This document shows positions 1 to 6,051 of a stretch of 6,654 nucleotides of DNA, piece after piece (position 1 is the stretch's first letter; every line of letters begins with the position of its first letter). The position numbers and the translations under genes were made by a program. Source of the DNA: Xanthobacteraceae bacterium. GTDB taxonomy: Bacteria > Pseudomonadota > Alphaproteobacteria > Rhizobiales > Xanthobacteraceae. The notes beneath the pieces are model-generated. The model did no database searches and was not told the DNA's origin. It saw nothing but the letters and a program-made list of their open reading frames with translations. The stretch covers positions 1 to 6,654 of the forward strand of contig JASHVC010000773.1 of assembly GCA_030039655.1 (NCBI GenBank). Direction: 5' to 3'.

Positions 1-39
1 CCGTCACGATGCTACTGGCGGACGTAGCCCAAGTCCTCA

Positions 40-45
40 TATAAG
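40..45 (+). promoter_or_regulatory. Possible -10 element upstream of dapF
   Basis: TATAAG matches the sigma-70-type -10 consensus at five of six bases and lies 21 bp before the dapF ATG, inside the only non-coding leader of the plus-strand run. The best upstream partner is CTGGCG at 15-20, which matches the -35 consensus at only three of six bases and sits 19 bp away. The leader would be very short, and no good Shine-Dalgarno motif precedes the dapF start. The real promoter may lie left of the window. This is a weak call made on sequence alone. Confidence 0.2.
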
Positions 46-66
46 TCGCACCAATCGGGCTTTATC

Positions 67-936
67 ATGAGCGCGCTGGCAAATCGCGACTTCGTCAAGA
101 TGAACGGTCTCGGCAACGAGATTGTGATCGTCGACATGCGCCCCGCGCTGAACCCTATTGGCGCCGATGAGGCGCGTGCGGCCGCCACGAAGGAACCGTA
201 CGACCAGCTCATGGCGCTTTATCCGGCACGCTCCGGCGCTGACGCGGCCATCCGCATCTACAACAGCGATGGATCGGAAGCCGGTGCTTGCGGCAATGGC
301 ATGCGCTGCGTCGCCGCCCTGATCAGCGAGGGGACTGGTAAGAGCAAGCTCGCGTTTGAAACCGCGGCTGGAATCGTCTCCTGTTGGCAAGCCGGTGACG
401 GTCTGTTCACCGTCGACATGGGCAAGCCGCGTCTGCGCTGGGACGAGATTCCGCTGGCCCATGAATTTGCCGATACGCGTCACATCGAACTCGAAATCGG
501 ACCACGCGGCGCGCCGACATTGCATTCGCCCTCTGTGGTCAGCATGGGCAATCCGCACGCGATCTTCTGGGTCGAGGATCCGGCCGCTTACGATCTGGCA
601 AAGATCGGGCCGCTGCTCGAGCATCATCCGATGTTTCCCGAGCGCGCCAACATCACGCTGGCGGCGACGCCGACGCACGATCGCGTGGTGATCCGCACCT
701 GGGAACGCGGCGCCGGCCTCACCAAGGCTTGCGGCTCGGCGGCCTGCGCCGCCGCCGTCACCGCCGCGCGTCTGCGCCGCACTGACCGCAAGGTGACGGT
801 CACGCTGCCGGGCGGCGACCTCGCCATCGAATGGCGCGTGGAAGATGACCATGTGCTGATGACTGGCCCGGTCGCATATGAGCACAAGGGTCGTTTCGAC
901 GAAGCATTGTTTGCCAAAGCCGAGGCGGCGCGATGA
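67..936 (+). CDS. dapF: Diaminopimelate epimerase DapF
   Basis: Cytoplasmic, cofactor-independent racemase that converts LL- to meso-diaminopimelate, the last intermediate before lysine and a cross-linking residue of peptidoglycan. The 289-residue product is close to the usual family length of about 275-290. The N-terminal KMNGLGNE motif (residues 11-18) opens the first half. The two catalytic cysteines of the family appear in GACGNGMRC (Cys75) and ACGSAAC (Cys222). The conserved GNPHAIFWV (161-169), PERANI (191-196) and RTWERGAG (210-217) segments are also present, so the enzyme looks fully active. The ATG start is supported by the N-terminal MSALAN sequence, which resembles alphaproteobacterial DapF, although the ribosome binding site before it is poor. 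The last four bases overlap the mtaB start (ATGA), which suggests translational coupling and one transcript. The identification is secure. Confidence 0.97.
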   Translation: MSALANRDFVKMNGLGNEIVIVDMRPALNPIGADEARAAATKEPYDQLMALYPARSGADAAIRIYNSDGSEAGACGNGMRCVAALISEGTGKSKLAFETAAGIVSCWQAGDGLFTVDMGKPRLRWDEIPLAHEFADTRHIELEIGPRGAPTLHSPSVVSMGNPHAIFWVEDPAAYDLAKIGPLLEHHPMFPERANITLAATPTHDRVVIRTWERGAGLTKACGSAACAAAVTAARLRRTDRKVTVTLPGGDLAIEWRVEDDHVLMTGPVAYEHKGRFDEALFAKAEAAR

Positions 937-2174
937 GCGTCGAAGTCGTTACTTTCGGCTGCCGGCTCAATGCCGCCGAATCCGAAGTGATCCGCCGCAA
1001 CGCCGAGCGCGCCGGCTGTTCCGATACGGTGGTGGTCAACACCTGCGCGGTGACCACCGAGGCCGTGCGCCAGGCGCGCCAAACCATTCGCGCGCTACGC
1101 CGTGACCGGCCGCAAGCAAATATCGTCGTCACCGGGTGCGCGGCGCAGACCGAGCCGCAGACATTTACCGCCATGGACGAGGTCGACCGCGTGTTGGGCA
1201 ATGCGGAGAAGCTCAGTGCTGCCGCGTGGGACGCCGCGCCCCACAACGCCCCGAAGGCGATGGTCGGCGACATCATGACAGTCAAAGGCGAGAGTGCTCA
1301 TCTCATCGATACATTCGCCAACCGTACGCGCGCCTTTGTGCAGGTGCAGAACGGCTGCGATCACCGCTGCACGTTTTGCATCATTCCGTTCGGCCGCGGC
1401 AATTCGCGCTCGGTGCGGATGGATGCGGTGGTCGAGGATGTGCGCCGGCTCGTCGCCAATGACTACCGTGAGGTTGTGCTTACCGGCGTCGATATCACGA
1501 GCTACGGCGGCGACCTGCTAGGCGCGCCTAAGCTCGGCACGCTGGTCAAGCAGATTCTCAGACATGTGCCGGAGCTTAAGCGGCTTCGCCTTTCGTCGAT
1601 CGACTCGGTGGAGGCGGACGCCGATCTACTCGATGCGCTCGCCAGCGACGAACGGCTGATGCCGCATCTGCATCTTTCGCTGCAGTCCGGAGATGATCTC
1701 ATTCTCAAGCGCATGAAGCGGCGGCATGGGAGCGCAGACGCGATCGCGTTCTGCTCCCAGGTGCGCCGCTTGCGCCCCGACGTGGTGTTCGGCGCCGATA
1801 TGATCGCCGGCTTCCCCGCCGAGACCGAAGCGATGGCGCAGAACTCGCTCGACCTCGTAGACGAGTGCGGCTTGACGCATCTGCATGTCTTTCCGTTCTC
1901 GCCTAGGCCGGGAACGCCGGCCGCGCGCATGCCGCAGGTCCCGCGCGATGTCGTGAAGGAGCGCGCTCGCCTGCTGCGCGAGCGCGGCGCACTGGCGTTG
2001 CGCCGGCACCTCGACGCCGAAGTCGGCGCGACGCGCCGCGTATTGACGGAATCCCACGACACCGGGCGCACTGAGCAGTTCACCAAGGTCCTCCTCGCGA
2101 CGCCGGCCGTGCCAGGACAGATTCTCAACCTGAAATTAACCGCGCACGACGGCAGACAGTTGCTGGCGGCTTGA
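933..2174 (+). CDS. mtaB: tRNA t6A37 methylthiotransferase MtaB (radical SAM)
   Basis: Cytoplasmic iron-sulfur enzyme expected to add a methylthio group to N6-threonylcarbamoyladenosine at tRNA position 37, next to the anticodon, giving ms2t6A. The 413-residue protein has the expected domain order. The N-terminal methylthiotransferase domain supplies cluster cysteines 10, 38 and 69 (TFGCRLN, NTCAVT, TGCAAQ). The radical SAM core carries the CxxxCxxC triad at Cys142, Cys146 and Cys149 ([10 protein letters not shown]), followed by [23 protein letters not shown] and [12 protein letters not shown] short TRAM-like C-terminal segment covers roughly residues 345-413. MtaB is favoured over MiaB and RimO because of the TFGCRLN start, the GRGNSRS segment after the triad, and the location next to dapF, a common alphaproteobacterial arrangement. 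The start is set by the ATGA overlap with dapF, with GAGG at 922-925 placed seven bases upstream. The exact substrate is inferred from family membership. Confidence 0.93.
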   Translation: MSVEVVTFGCRLNAAESEVIRRNAERAGCSDTVVVNTCAVTTEAVRQARQTIRALRRDRPQANIVVTGCAAQTEPQTFTAMDEVDRVLGNAEKLSAAAWDAAPHNAPKAMVGDIMTVKGESAHLIDTFANRTRAFVQVQNGCDHRCTFCIIPFGRGNSRSVRMDAVVEDVRRLVANDYREVVLTGVDITSYGGDLLGAPKLGTLVKQILRHVPELKRLRLSSIDSVEADADLLDALASDERLMPHLHLSLQSGDDLILKRMKRRHGSADAIAFCSQVRRLRPDVVFGADMIAGFPAETEAMAQNSLDLVDECGLTHLHVFPFSPRPGTPAARMPQVPRDVVKERARLLRERGALALRRHLDAEVGATRRVLTESHDTGRTEQFTKVLLATPAVPGQILNLKLTAHDGRQLLAA

Positions 2175-2181
2175 GTAAACT

Positions 2182-2201
2182 CGCGCCGGATTGGAGGCGC
2201 G
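2182..2201 (+). promoter_or_regulatory. Hairpin covering the ribosome binding site of the PPOX gene
   Basis: CGCGCC at 2182-2187 is perfectly complementary to GGCGCG at 2196-2201, with an eight-base loop. The Shine-Dalgarno sequence GGAGG (2193-2197) has three bases in the loop and two in the stem, and the ATG of the following gene begins two bases after the stem. The mtaB stop (2172-2174) lies just upstream, so a ribosome finishing mtaB would cover and melt the stem. The complementarity and positions are seen directly. A role in coupling translation of the two genes is inference, and six-base GC stems do arise by chance in DNA this GC-rich. Confidence 0.35.
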
Positions 2202-2203
2202 CG

Positions 2204-2830
2204 ATGGGCGAGCAGAATCACACGATCGCTACGACCGAAGAGCTTGAGCGCCTTTATACCGATGCGCCCTATGGGGCCGCGGTGTTCAAGGAAACTGGCC
2301 ACATCACGCCGGAATATCGCAAGCTGATCGAGGCGGCGCCGTTCTGCGTGGTGGCGACCTGTGGTCCTGAAGGGCTCGACTGTTCGCCGCGCGGCGATCC
2401 GCCCGGCTTCATTCGCGTTGTCAACGAGAGCACGCTGCTTATTCCCGACCGCCGCGGCAACAATCGAATAGACAGCCTGCGTAATCTGGTGCGCGACCCG
2501 CGCATCGCGCTGCTGTTCCTCATTCCCGGTGTCGGCGAGACCATGCGCATCAACGGCCGCGCCACGATATCGACCGATCCGAAGCTGACCGAAAGCTTCG
2601 CGATGAACGGCAAGGTGCCCAAATGCGTACTCGTCGTGACGGTCGAGAAAGCCTACTTCCAGTGCACCAAGGCAATCATTCGCTCGAAGCTGTGGGACCC
2701 GGGAAGCAAAGTCGATCGCAAGACCTTGCCGACGCCCGGTTCGATCCTCGCCGAACTGACCGACGGTAAGATGGGCGGCCCCGAGCACGATCGCCTCACG
2801 CCCGAGCGGATCAAACAAACGATTTATTAG
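2204..2830 (+). CDS. PPOX-fold FMN-dependent flavoprotein (DR_2398/MSMEG_1061 type)
   Basis: A 208-residue protein of the pyridoxamine 5'-phosphate oxidase-like split-barrel superfamily. It resembles the subgroup annotated as probable FMN-dependent enzymes of the DR_2398/MSMEG_1061 type, whose reaction and substrate are not established. Visible signatures are FCVVATCGPEGLDCSPRGDPPGF (residues 47-69, the first barrel strands), LLIPDRRGNNRIDSLRNL (78-95, the likely FMN phosphate region), ALLFLIPG (102-109), ETMRINGRA (112-120) and CTKAIIRSKLW (154-164). There is no signal peptide or membrane segment, so it is probably cytoplasmic. The ATG at 2204 is chosen because GGAGG (2193-2197) precedes it by six bases. 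An in-frame TTG at 2171 would add 11 residues and overlap the mtaB stop, but has no comparable site. Its 3' end overlaps the convergent RluA-type gene by 20 bp. The family call is firm; a role in flavin redox, haem or cofactor chemistry cannot be resolved here. Confidence 0.88.
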   Translation: MGEQNHTIATTEELERLYTDAPYGAAVFKETGHITPEYRKLIEAAPFCVVATCGPEGLDCSPRGDPPGFIRVVNESTLLIPDRRGNNRIDSLRNLVRDPRIALLFLIPGVGETMRINGRATISTDPKLTESFAMNGKVPKCVLVVTVEKAYFQCTKAIIRSKLWDPGSKVDRKTLPTPGSILAELTDGKMGGPEHDRLTPERIKQTIY

Positions 2831-3587
2831 ATAAGTCTTCTGCCGCTTCGCGGGGCAGGATGGCTTCGTCTTCGCCACCCCATCCGCACGCCATGAGCCG
2901 CTCGCGCATGTGATCCGGTACCGGAGCGACGACGCGGATCGGCTCGCGATTTTTGTAGAGTGGCACGGCAACTTCGCGCGCATGCAGATGGAGAGCGGGG
3001 CCGCCGGAGCGCGCCGCCGTTCCGTAGATGGAATCGCCGAGGATTGGCCAACCCATTTCGGCGCAATGCACGCGAAGCTGATGAGTGCGCCCGGTCAGCG
3101 GTTCGAGGGAAAGCCAAGTGAAAACCTTACCTTCTCCCCGGTGGAGGGAGCTGCGCCCCATCACTTTCCACTTGGTGATGGCGGGCTGGCCGTTTGGATC
3201 GTGCTTCATCCACCAGCCGATGCGATCGTCAAGCCGTCCGAGCGGAAACTCGATCACGCCATCGTCCGCGTCGGGGACGCCTTCGACCACGGCCCAATAG
3301 GTCTTGTCGATCGCACCGCTGCGGAACAGCTTGCCGAGTTGCGCCAGCGCCTTGCGATGGCGGCCGAGCACCAGGCAGCCGGAGGTGTCGCGGTCGAGAC
3401 GGTGCGCCAGGGCCGGCGGACGCGGCAACCCAAAGCGCAGGGCATCAAAGAAGTCTTGCAGGCATTGCCTGGATCTGTCGCGGCTATTGGGAGGTCCTTG
3501 ATGGACCGCCATTCCGGCCGGCTTGTCGATCACCAGCATCAGCCCGTCGCGATAGAGGACGCGTGACACCATCTCTTCCGGGGTCAT
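2811..3587 (-). CDS. RluA-family RNA pseudouridine synthase
   Basis: Isomerises specific uridines to pseudouridine in rRNA and/or tRNA. The 258-residue protein contains the family's catalytic motif HRLDRDTSG (residues 62-70), with Asp65 the expected nucleophile. Other conserved pieces are VIDKPAGMAVH (19-29), KTYWAVVEG (95-103), LEPLTGRTHQLRVH (161-174) and PILGDSIYG (181-189). There is no N-terminal S4 RNA-binding domain, because the catalytic domain begins almost at once. That places it nearer the short RluA/TruC-like forms than RluC or RluD, but the target uridine cannot be read from the sequence, so no symbol is given. The first ATG is taken as the start; a second ATG five codons in is possible, and neither has a clear ribosome binding site. 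The 3' end overlaps the PPOX gene, and the 5' end faces ftsY across 68 bp. The C-terminal tail (SNKSFV) is AT-rich and probably not conserved. Confidence 0.92.
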   Translation of the reverse strand: MTPEEMVSRVLYRDGLMLVIDKPAGMAVHQGPPNSRDRSRQCLQDFFDALRFGLPRPPALAHRLDRDTSGCLVLGRHRKALAQLGKLFRSGAIDKTYWAVVEGVPDADDGVIEFPLGRLDDRIGWWMKHDPNGQPAITKWKVMGRSSLHRGEGKVFTWLSLEPLTGRTHQLRVHCAEMGWPILGDSIYGTAARSGGPALHLHAREVAVPLYKNREPIRVVAPVPDHMRERLMACGWGGEDEAILPREAAEDLSNKSFV

Positions 3588-3655
3588 GCTGAAACCGCTA
3601 TCACGGGCGCCGCGAGAGCGACAGCGCTCCCGAAAATGAACCGCGGCGTGAACGG
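3588..3655. promoter_or_regulatory. Divergent intergenic region between the RluA-type gene and ftsY
   Basis: This 68-bp gap must hold or overlap the promoters of two divergent genes unless they start within neighbouring coding sequence. It is GC-rich, and I see no convincing -35/-10 pair on either strand. The clearest structure is a perfect 5-bp inverted repeat, GAGCG (3616-3620) and CGCTC (3625-3629), around the loop ACAG. It lies roughly midway between the genes and could be a small operator or chance. No T-run follows it, so it is not an intrinsic terminator. An ATG at 3636 opens a short frame that does not encode FtsY. The regulatory assignment rests on position alone. Confidence 0.4.
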
Positions 3656-4621
3656 ATGGATGAAGACACGGCGGAACAAGACGAAAAGCAGGGGCGAAGC
3701 TGGTTGCGGCGTCTCACCGGCGGGCTCAAGCGCAGTTCGTCGGCGCTTGGCGGCGCCCTCTCCGATCTTGTGTCCAAGCGCAGGCTCGATGAGGCGACGC
3801 TGGCGGAGATACAAGACGTCCTGATCCGCGCCGATCTCGGCATCGAAACAGCGGGCCGGGTGACCGACGCTTTGAGCCACGGCCGTCACGCCGCCGAAAT
3901 TACACCTGACGAGGTCAAGGCCGTGGTGGCGGCGGAGGTGGAGAAAGCGCTGGCGCCCGTGGCGCGGCCGCTCGTCATCGACGCCACCAAGAAGCCATTC
4001 GTCATCCTGGTAGTCGGCGTCAACGGCTCCGGCAAGACCACGACCATCGGCAAACTCGCCGCGAAATTCCGCGCCGAAGGCCGCCAGGTCATGATGGCCG
4101 CGGGCGATACATTTCGCGCCGCCGCCATAGATCAACTGAAAATCTGGGCCGGGCGCACTGGCGCCGAGTTCATCGCGCGCGAAGCCGGCGCCGACGCTGC
4201 AGGCCTGGTGTTCGACGCCGTCACGGCCGCGAGGGCGCGCGGCATGGACGTATTGCTCATCGACACCGCCGGACGCCTGCAAAACCGCGCCGAGCTGATG
4301 AACGAGCTGGAGAAGGTGCTGCGGGTAATGAAAAAAGTTGACCCTTCCGTTCCGCACGCCGTGCTGCTGGTGCTCGACGCCACCGTAGGCCAGAACGCGC
4401 TGTCGCAAGTCGAGATATTTCAGAAGACCGCCGGCGTCACCGGGCTGGTCATGACCAAGCTCGACGGCACCGCGCGGGGCGGAATACTTGTGGCCCTGGC
4501 CGCGAAGTTCAAGCTTCCGGTGCATTTCATCGGCGTCGGCGAGAATGTCGAAGACCTGGCGCCGTTCTCGGCGCGCGATTTTTCCCACGCGATCGCGGGA
4601 CTGGAATCCGCCGGCCCATAA
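3656..4621 (+). CDS. ftsY: Signal recognition particle receptor FtsY
   Basis: SRP-type GTPase at the inner membrane that receives ribosome-nascent chain complexes from Ffh-4.5S RNA and hands them to the translocon. The 321-residue protein consists of a short charged N-terminus with an amphipathic, Arg/Lys-rich stretch around residues 14-30 (suited to lipid binding), an N-domain helical bundle (about 35-105) and the G domain. All GTPase motifs are intact: GVNGSGKTT (G1, 121-129), DTFRAAA (151-157), DTAGR (G3, 203-207), TKLD (G4, 267-270) and GVGE (G5, 293-296). FtsY is chosen over Ffh because there is no methionine-rich M domain. The long acidic A domain of E. coli FtsY is missing, as is usual for compact alphaproteobacterial forms. 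The start is the first in-frame ATG; its frame is open upstream to a stop at 3590-3592, but no other start or good Shine-Dalgarno is apparent. yciB follows nine bases after the stop and is probably co-transcribed. Confidence 0.97.
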   Translation: MDEDTAEQDEKQGRSWLRRLTGGLKRSSSALGGALSDLVSKRRLDEATLAEIQDVLIRADLGIETAGRVTDALSHGRHAAEITPDEVKAVVAAEVEKALAPVARPLVIDATKKPFVILVVGVNGSGKTTTIGKLAAKFRAEGRQVMMAAGDTFRAAAIDQLKIWAGRTGAEFIAREAGADAAGLVFDAVTAARARGMDVLLIDTAGRLQNRAELMNELEKVLRVMKKVDPSVPHAVLLVLDATVGQNALSQVEIFQKTAGVTGLVMTKLDGTARGGILVALAAKFKLPVHFIGVGENVEDLAPFSARDFSHAIAGLESAGP

Positions 4622-4630
4622 CAGCGCCCC

Positions 4631-5236
4631 ATGACAAAACCGAGCCCAGACGTTAATACGTCCGGCATGGATACGCCACAAAAGCCGCAGCTCAATCCGC
4701 TTCTCAAGCTCGTGCTCGACCTCGGGCCGCTGCTGCTCTTCTTCTTCGCCAATGGGCGGTTCGGCATTTTTGCCGCCACTGCTACGTTCATGGTGGCGGT
4801 GATCGCGGCGCTGATCGTTTCCTACGTGATCACCCGGCATCTGCCTATCATGCCGGTCGTTACGGCTATCATCGTGCTGGTGTTCGGCGGGCTGACGCTC
4901 TTTCTGCACGACGCAACTTTTATCAAGATCAAGCCGACTATCATTTATGCAATGTTTGGCGCCGTGCTGCTTGGGGGGCTTTGTTTCAACAAGCCGCTGC
5001 TCGGTGTGGTGTTCGATTCACTGTTCCACCTGACCGATGAAGGTTGGCGCAAGCTGACCTGGCGCTGGACGATTTTTTTCTTCGCGCTTGCCGTGCTCAA
5101 CGAAATTGTCTGGCGCAACACTTCGACCGACGTCTGGGTCGGCTTCAAGGTGTTCGGCGTAATGCCGCTGACGTTTCTGTTCGCGGCTCTGCAATATCCG
5201 CTGACGAAGAAATACGCGGTCGAGCCGGCGGAGTGA
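4631..5236 (+). CDS. yciB: Inner-membrane septation protein A (YciB/IspZ)
   Basis: Polytopic inner-membrane protein of the YciB/IspZ family, linked in enterobacteria to cell-envelope synthesis and normal septation; its molecular activity is unknown. The 201-residue product has about five hydrophobic segments, near residues 25-41, 44-66, 72-93, 102-121 and 145-190 (the last region probably two helices). Family hallmarks are [16 protein letters not shown] (26-41), [18 protein letters not shown] (89-106) and [21 protein letters not shown] (156-176). The hydrophilic first 20 residues are longer than needed. A second in-frame ATG at 4667 (residue 13) could be the true start, and neither ATG has a clear ribosome binding site. 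It follows ftsY by nine bases, an arrangement I recall from rhizobial relatives, which suggests a shared transcript. Its stop lies 7 bp from the stop of convergent ccmG. The family assignment is confident; the start is less so. Confidence 0.93.
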   Translation: MTKPSPDVNTSGMDTPQKPQLNPLLKLVLDLGPLLLFFFANGRFGIFAATATFMVAVIAALIVSYVITRHLPIMPVVTAIIVLVFGGLTLFLHDATFIKIKPTIIYAMFGAVLLGGLCFNKPLLGVVFDSLFHLTDEGWRKLTWRWTIFFFALAVLNEIVWRNTSTDVWVGFKVFGVMPLTFLFAALQYPLTKKYAVEPAE

Positions 5237-5245
5237 TCGCCGCTC
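5222..5245. terminator. Hairpin spanning the yciB and ccmG stop codons
   Basis: GAGCCGGCG (5222-5230) pairs with CGCCGCTC (5238-5245) over eight base pairs with one bulged C, leaving a seven-base loop that contains the yciB stop codon. The right arm enters the ccmG stop codon, so the structure sits exactly at the convergent junction and would form in transcripts from either strand. No T-run follows on either side, so it is not a canonical intrinsic terminator. It could be a pause or 3'-end stabilising element, or a factor-assisted bidirectional terminator. The pairing is seen; the function is inferred. Confidence 0.35.
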
Positions 5246-5849
5246 AGGATGACGGACTTGGCGCCGCCAGTGCCTTCTCGATTTGCGGCTTGAGCAGCGA
5301 CTCGAAATTGTCCGGCGTGATTGGCCCGACGAGCTTGTAGGCAATGTGGGCGTCGCGGCCGACGACGAAAGTTTCCGGCACGCCGTAGACGCCCCACTCG
5401 ATCGCGGCGCGGCCGCTCTGGTCGGCGCCAGCCGCCGCGAAAGGATCGCCGTAGCGCCCGAGGAAGCGCCGGGCGTTGCCTGGATCGTCCTTGTAGTTGA
5501 TGCCGACCAGACGCAAGCGGTTGTCTTGGGCGAGCTGCATGAGCAGCGGTGCTTCGTCGTGGCACGGCACGCACCATGACGCCCACACGTTCAGCACTGT
5601 GACCGCGCCCTTGAAGCTTGCTGGATCGAGGCCTGGCACAGGCGTGCCGTCGCGATCGAGTCCGGCGATCGGCGCCAAGTTCGTCTGCGGGACTGGATGG
5701 CCGATCAGTGCCGACGGGATGATTGAAGGGTCGCCGGAGCTGAGGCGAAACAGAAACAGCGCGGCCAGCGCCAGAAAAACGGCAAGCGGTACCAGCACGA
5801 CGATGCGGCGCCGTCCGACATTCGAGGTTTCGTTGGCCGCGTCGGTCAC
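5244..5849 (-). CDS. ccmG: Cytochrome c biogenesis thioredoxin CcmG (DsbE)
   Basis: Membrane-anchored periplasmic thioredoxin that keeps apocytochrome c haem-binding cysteines (or CcmH) reduced for haem attachment. The 201-residue protein has a short basic cytoplasmic N-terminus (RRR at 13-15), a single signal-anchor helix at about 16-35, and a periplasmic thioredoxin domain. The active site is WASWCVPCHDEAP (89-101), with the redox pair Cys93 and Cys96. The cis-proline loop is GVYGVPETFVVG (153-164), with Pro158. GVYGVPETF is the typical CcmG/DsbE form and separates it from general thioredoxins. The start is GTG, overlapping the ccmD stop as GTGA. A GGAGG on the minus strand at 5863-5867 lies 13 bases upstream, a longer spacing than usual, and no better start is in frame. 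ccmC and ccmD directly upstream confirm the pathway. Confidence 0.93.
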   Translation of the reverse strand: MTDAANETSNVGRRRIVVLVPLAVFLALAALFLFRLSSGDPSIIPSALIGHPVPQTNLAPIAGLDRDGTPVPGLDPASFKGAVTVLNVWASWCVPCHDEAPLLMQLAQDNRLRLVGINYKDDPGNARRFLGRYGDPFAAAGADQSGRAAIEWGVYGVPETFVVGRDAHIAYKLVGPITPDNFESLLKPQIEKALAAPSPSS

Positions 5850-6049
5850 GCTTTTTCGTTCGCCTCCGTCATTTGCCGCTCCGGACGTACGGAAGCGGAC
5901 CGGCGCGTCAGCCCGCGCATTTCAAGTCCGGTGAGCGCGCGCCGTTGGGTGCGGAGATCAATCATCACCCAACCGACCAGGCCGGCCACGATAACAAACG
6001 CCGCCACATAGGAGCCGACGATGAACGGCAGGTGGTTGATGGCTTCCAT
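5846..6049 (-). CDS. ccmD: Haem exporter accessory protein CcmD
   Basis: Small single-pass inner-membrane protein of cytochrome c maturation System I. In the known system CcmD helps release holo-CcmE from the CcmABC complex. The 67-residue product begins MEAINHLPFIVGSYVAAFVI, and a hydrophobic helix runs from about residue 9 to 30. A basic, mostly hydrophilic tail follows (DLRTQRRALTGLEMRGLTRR, 31-50), as expected for a CcmD with a cytoplasmic C-terminus. The aromatic/Gly/Ser/Tyr pattern before the helix and the RTQRRAL segment after it are typical of the family. The reading frame stays open far upstream into antiparallel-free ccmC sequence, so the start is decided by position: the ATG at 6049 lies two bases after the ccmC stop. 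It ends in a four-base overlap with ccmG. CcmD sequences are poorly conserved, so the call leans on size, topology and neighbours. Confidence 0.88.
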   Translation of the reverse strand: MEAINHLPFIVGSYVAAFVIVAGLVGWVMIDLRTQRRALTGLEMRGLTRRSASVRPERQMTEANEKA

Positions 6050-6051
6050 GG

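Noticed and set aside
37..885. 282-codon minus-strand open frame opposite dapF
   Set aside because: It is a shadow of dapF, which has both catalytic cysteines and full family length. No domain is visible in the antisense translation.
2840..2858. CTGCC/GGCAG stem as a terminator for the PPOX gene
   Set aside because: The stem is short and encodes part of the RluA-type C-terminus (LPREAAED region), and no T-run follows.
1502..2983. 493-codon minus-strand open frame opposite mtaB and the PPOX gene
   Set aside because: It lies antisense to two genes with clear family motifs. Its translation is rich in Arg, Ser and Ala with no recognisable domain, as expected from third-position GC bias.
2910..3566. 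218-codon plus-strand open frame opposite the RluA-type gene
   Set aside because: It is antisense to a gene with the HRLDxxTSG motif. Its translation has no recognisable features.
3584..4909. 441-codon minus-strand open frame covering all of ftsY
   Set aside because: It is antisense to an intact FtsY with every GTPase motif. The His/Arg/Gly-rich, low-complexity translation has no family signature.
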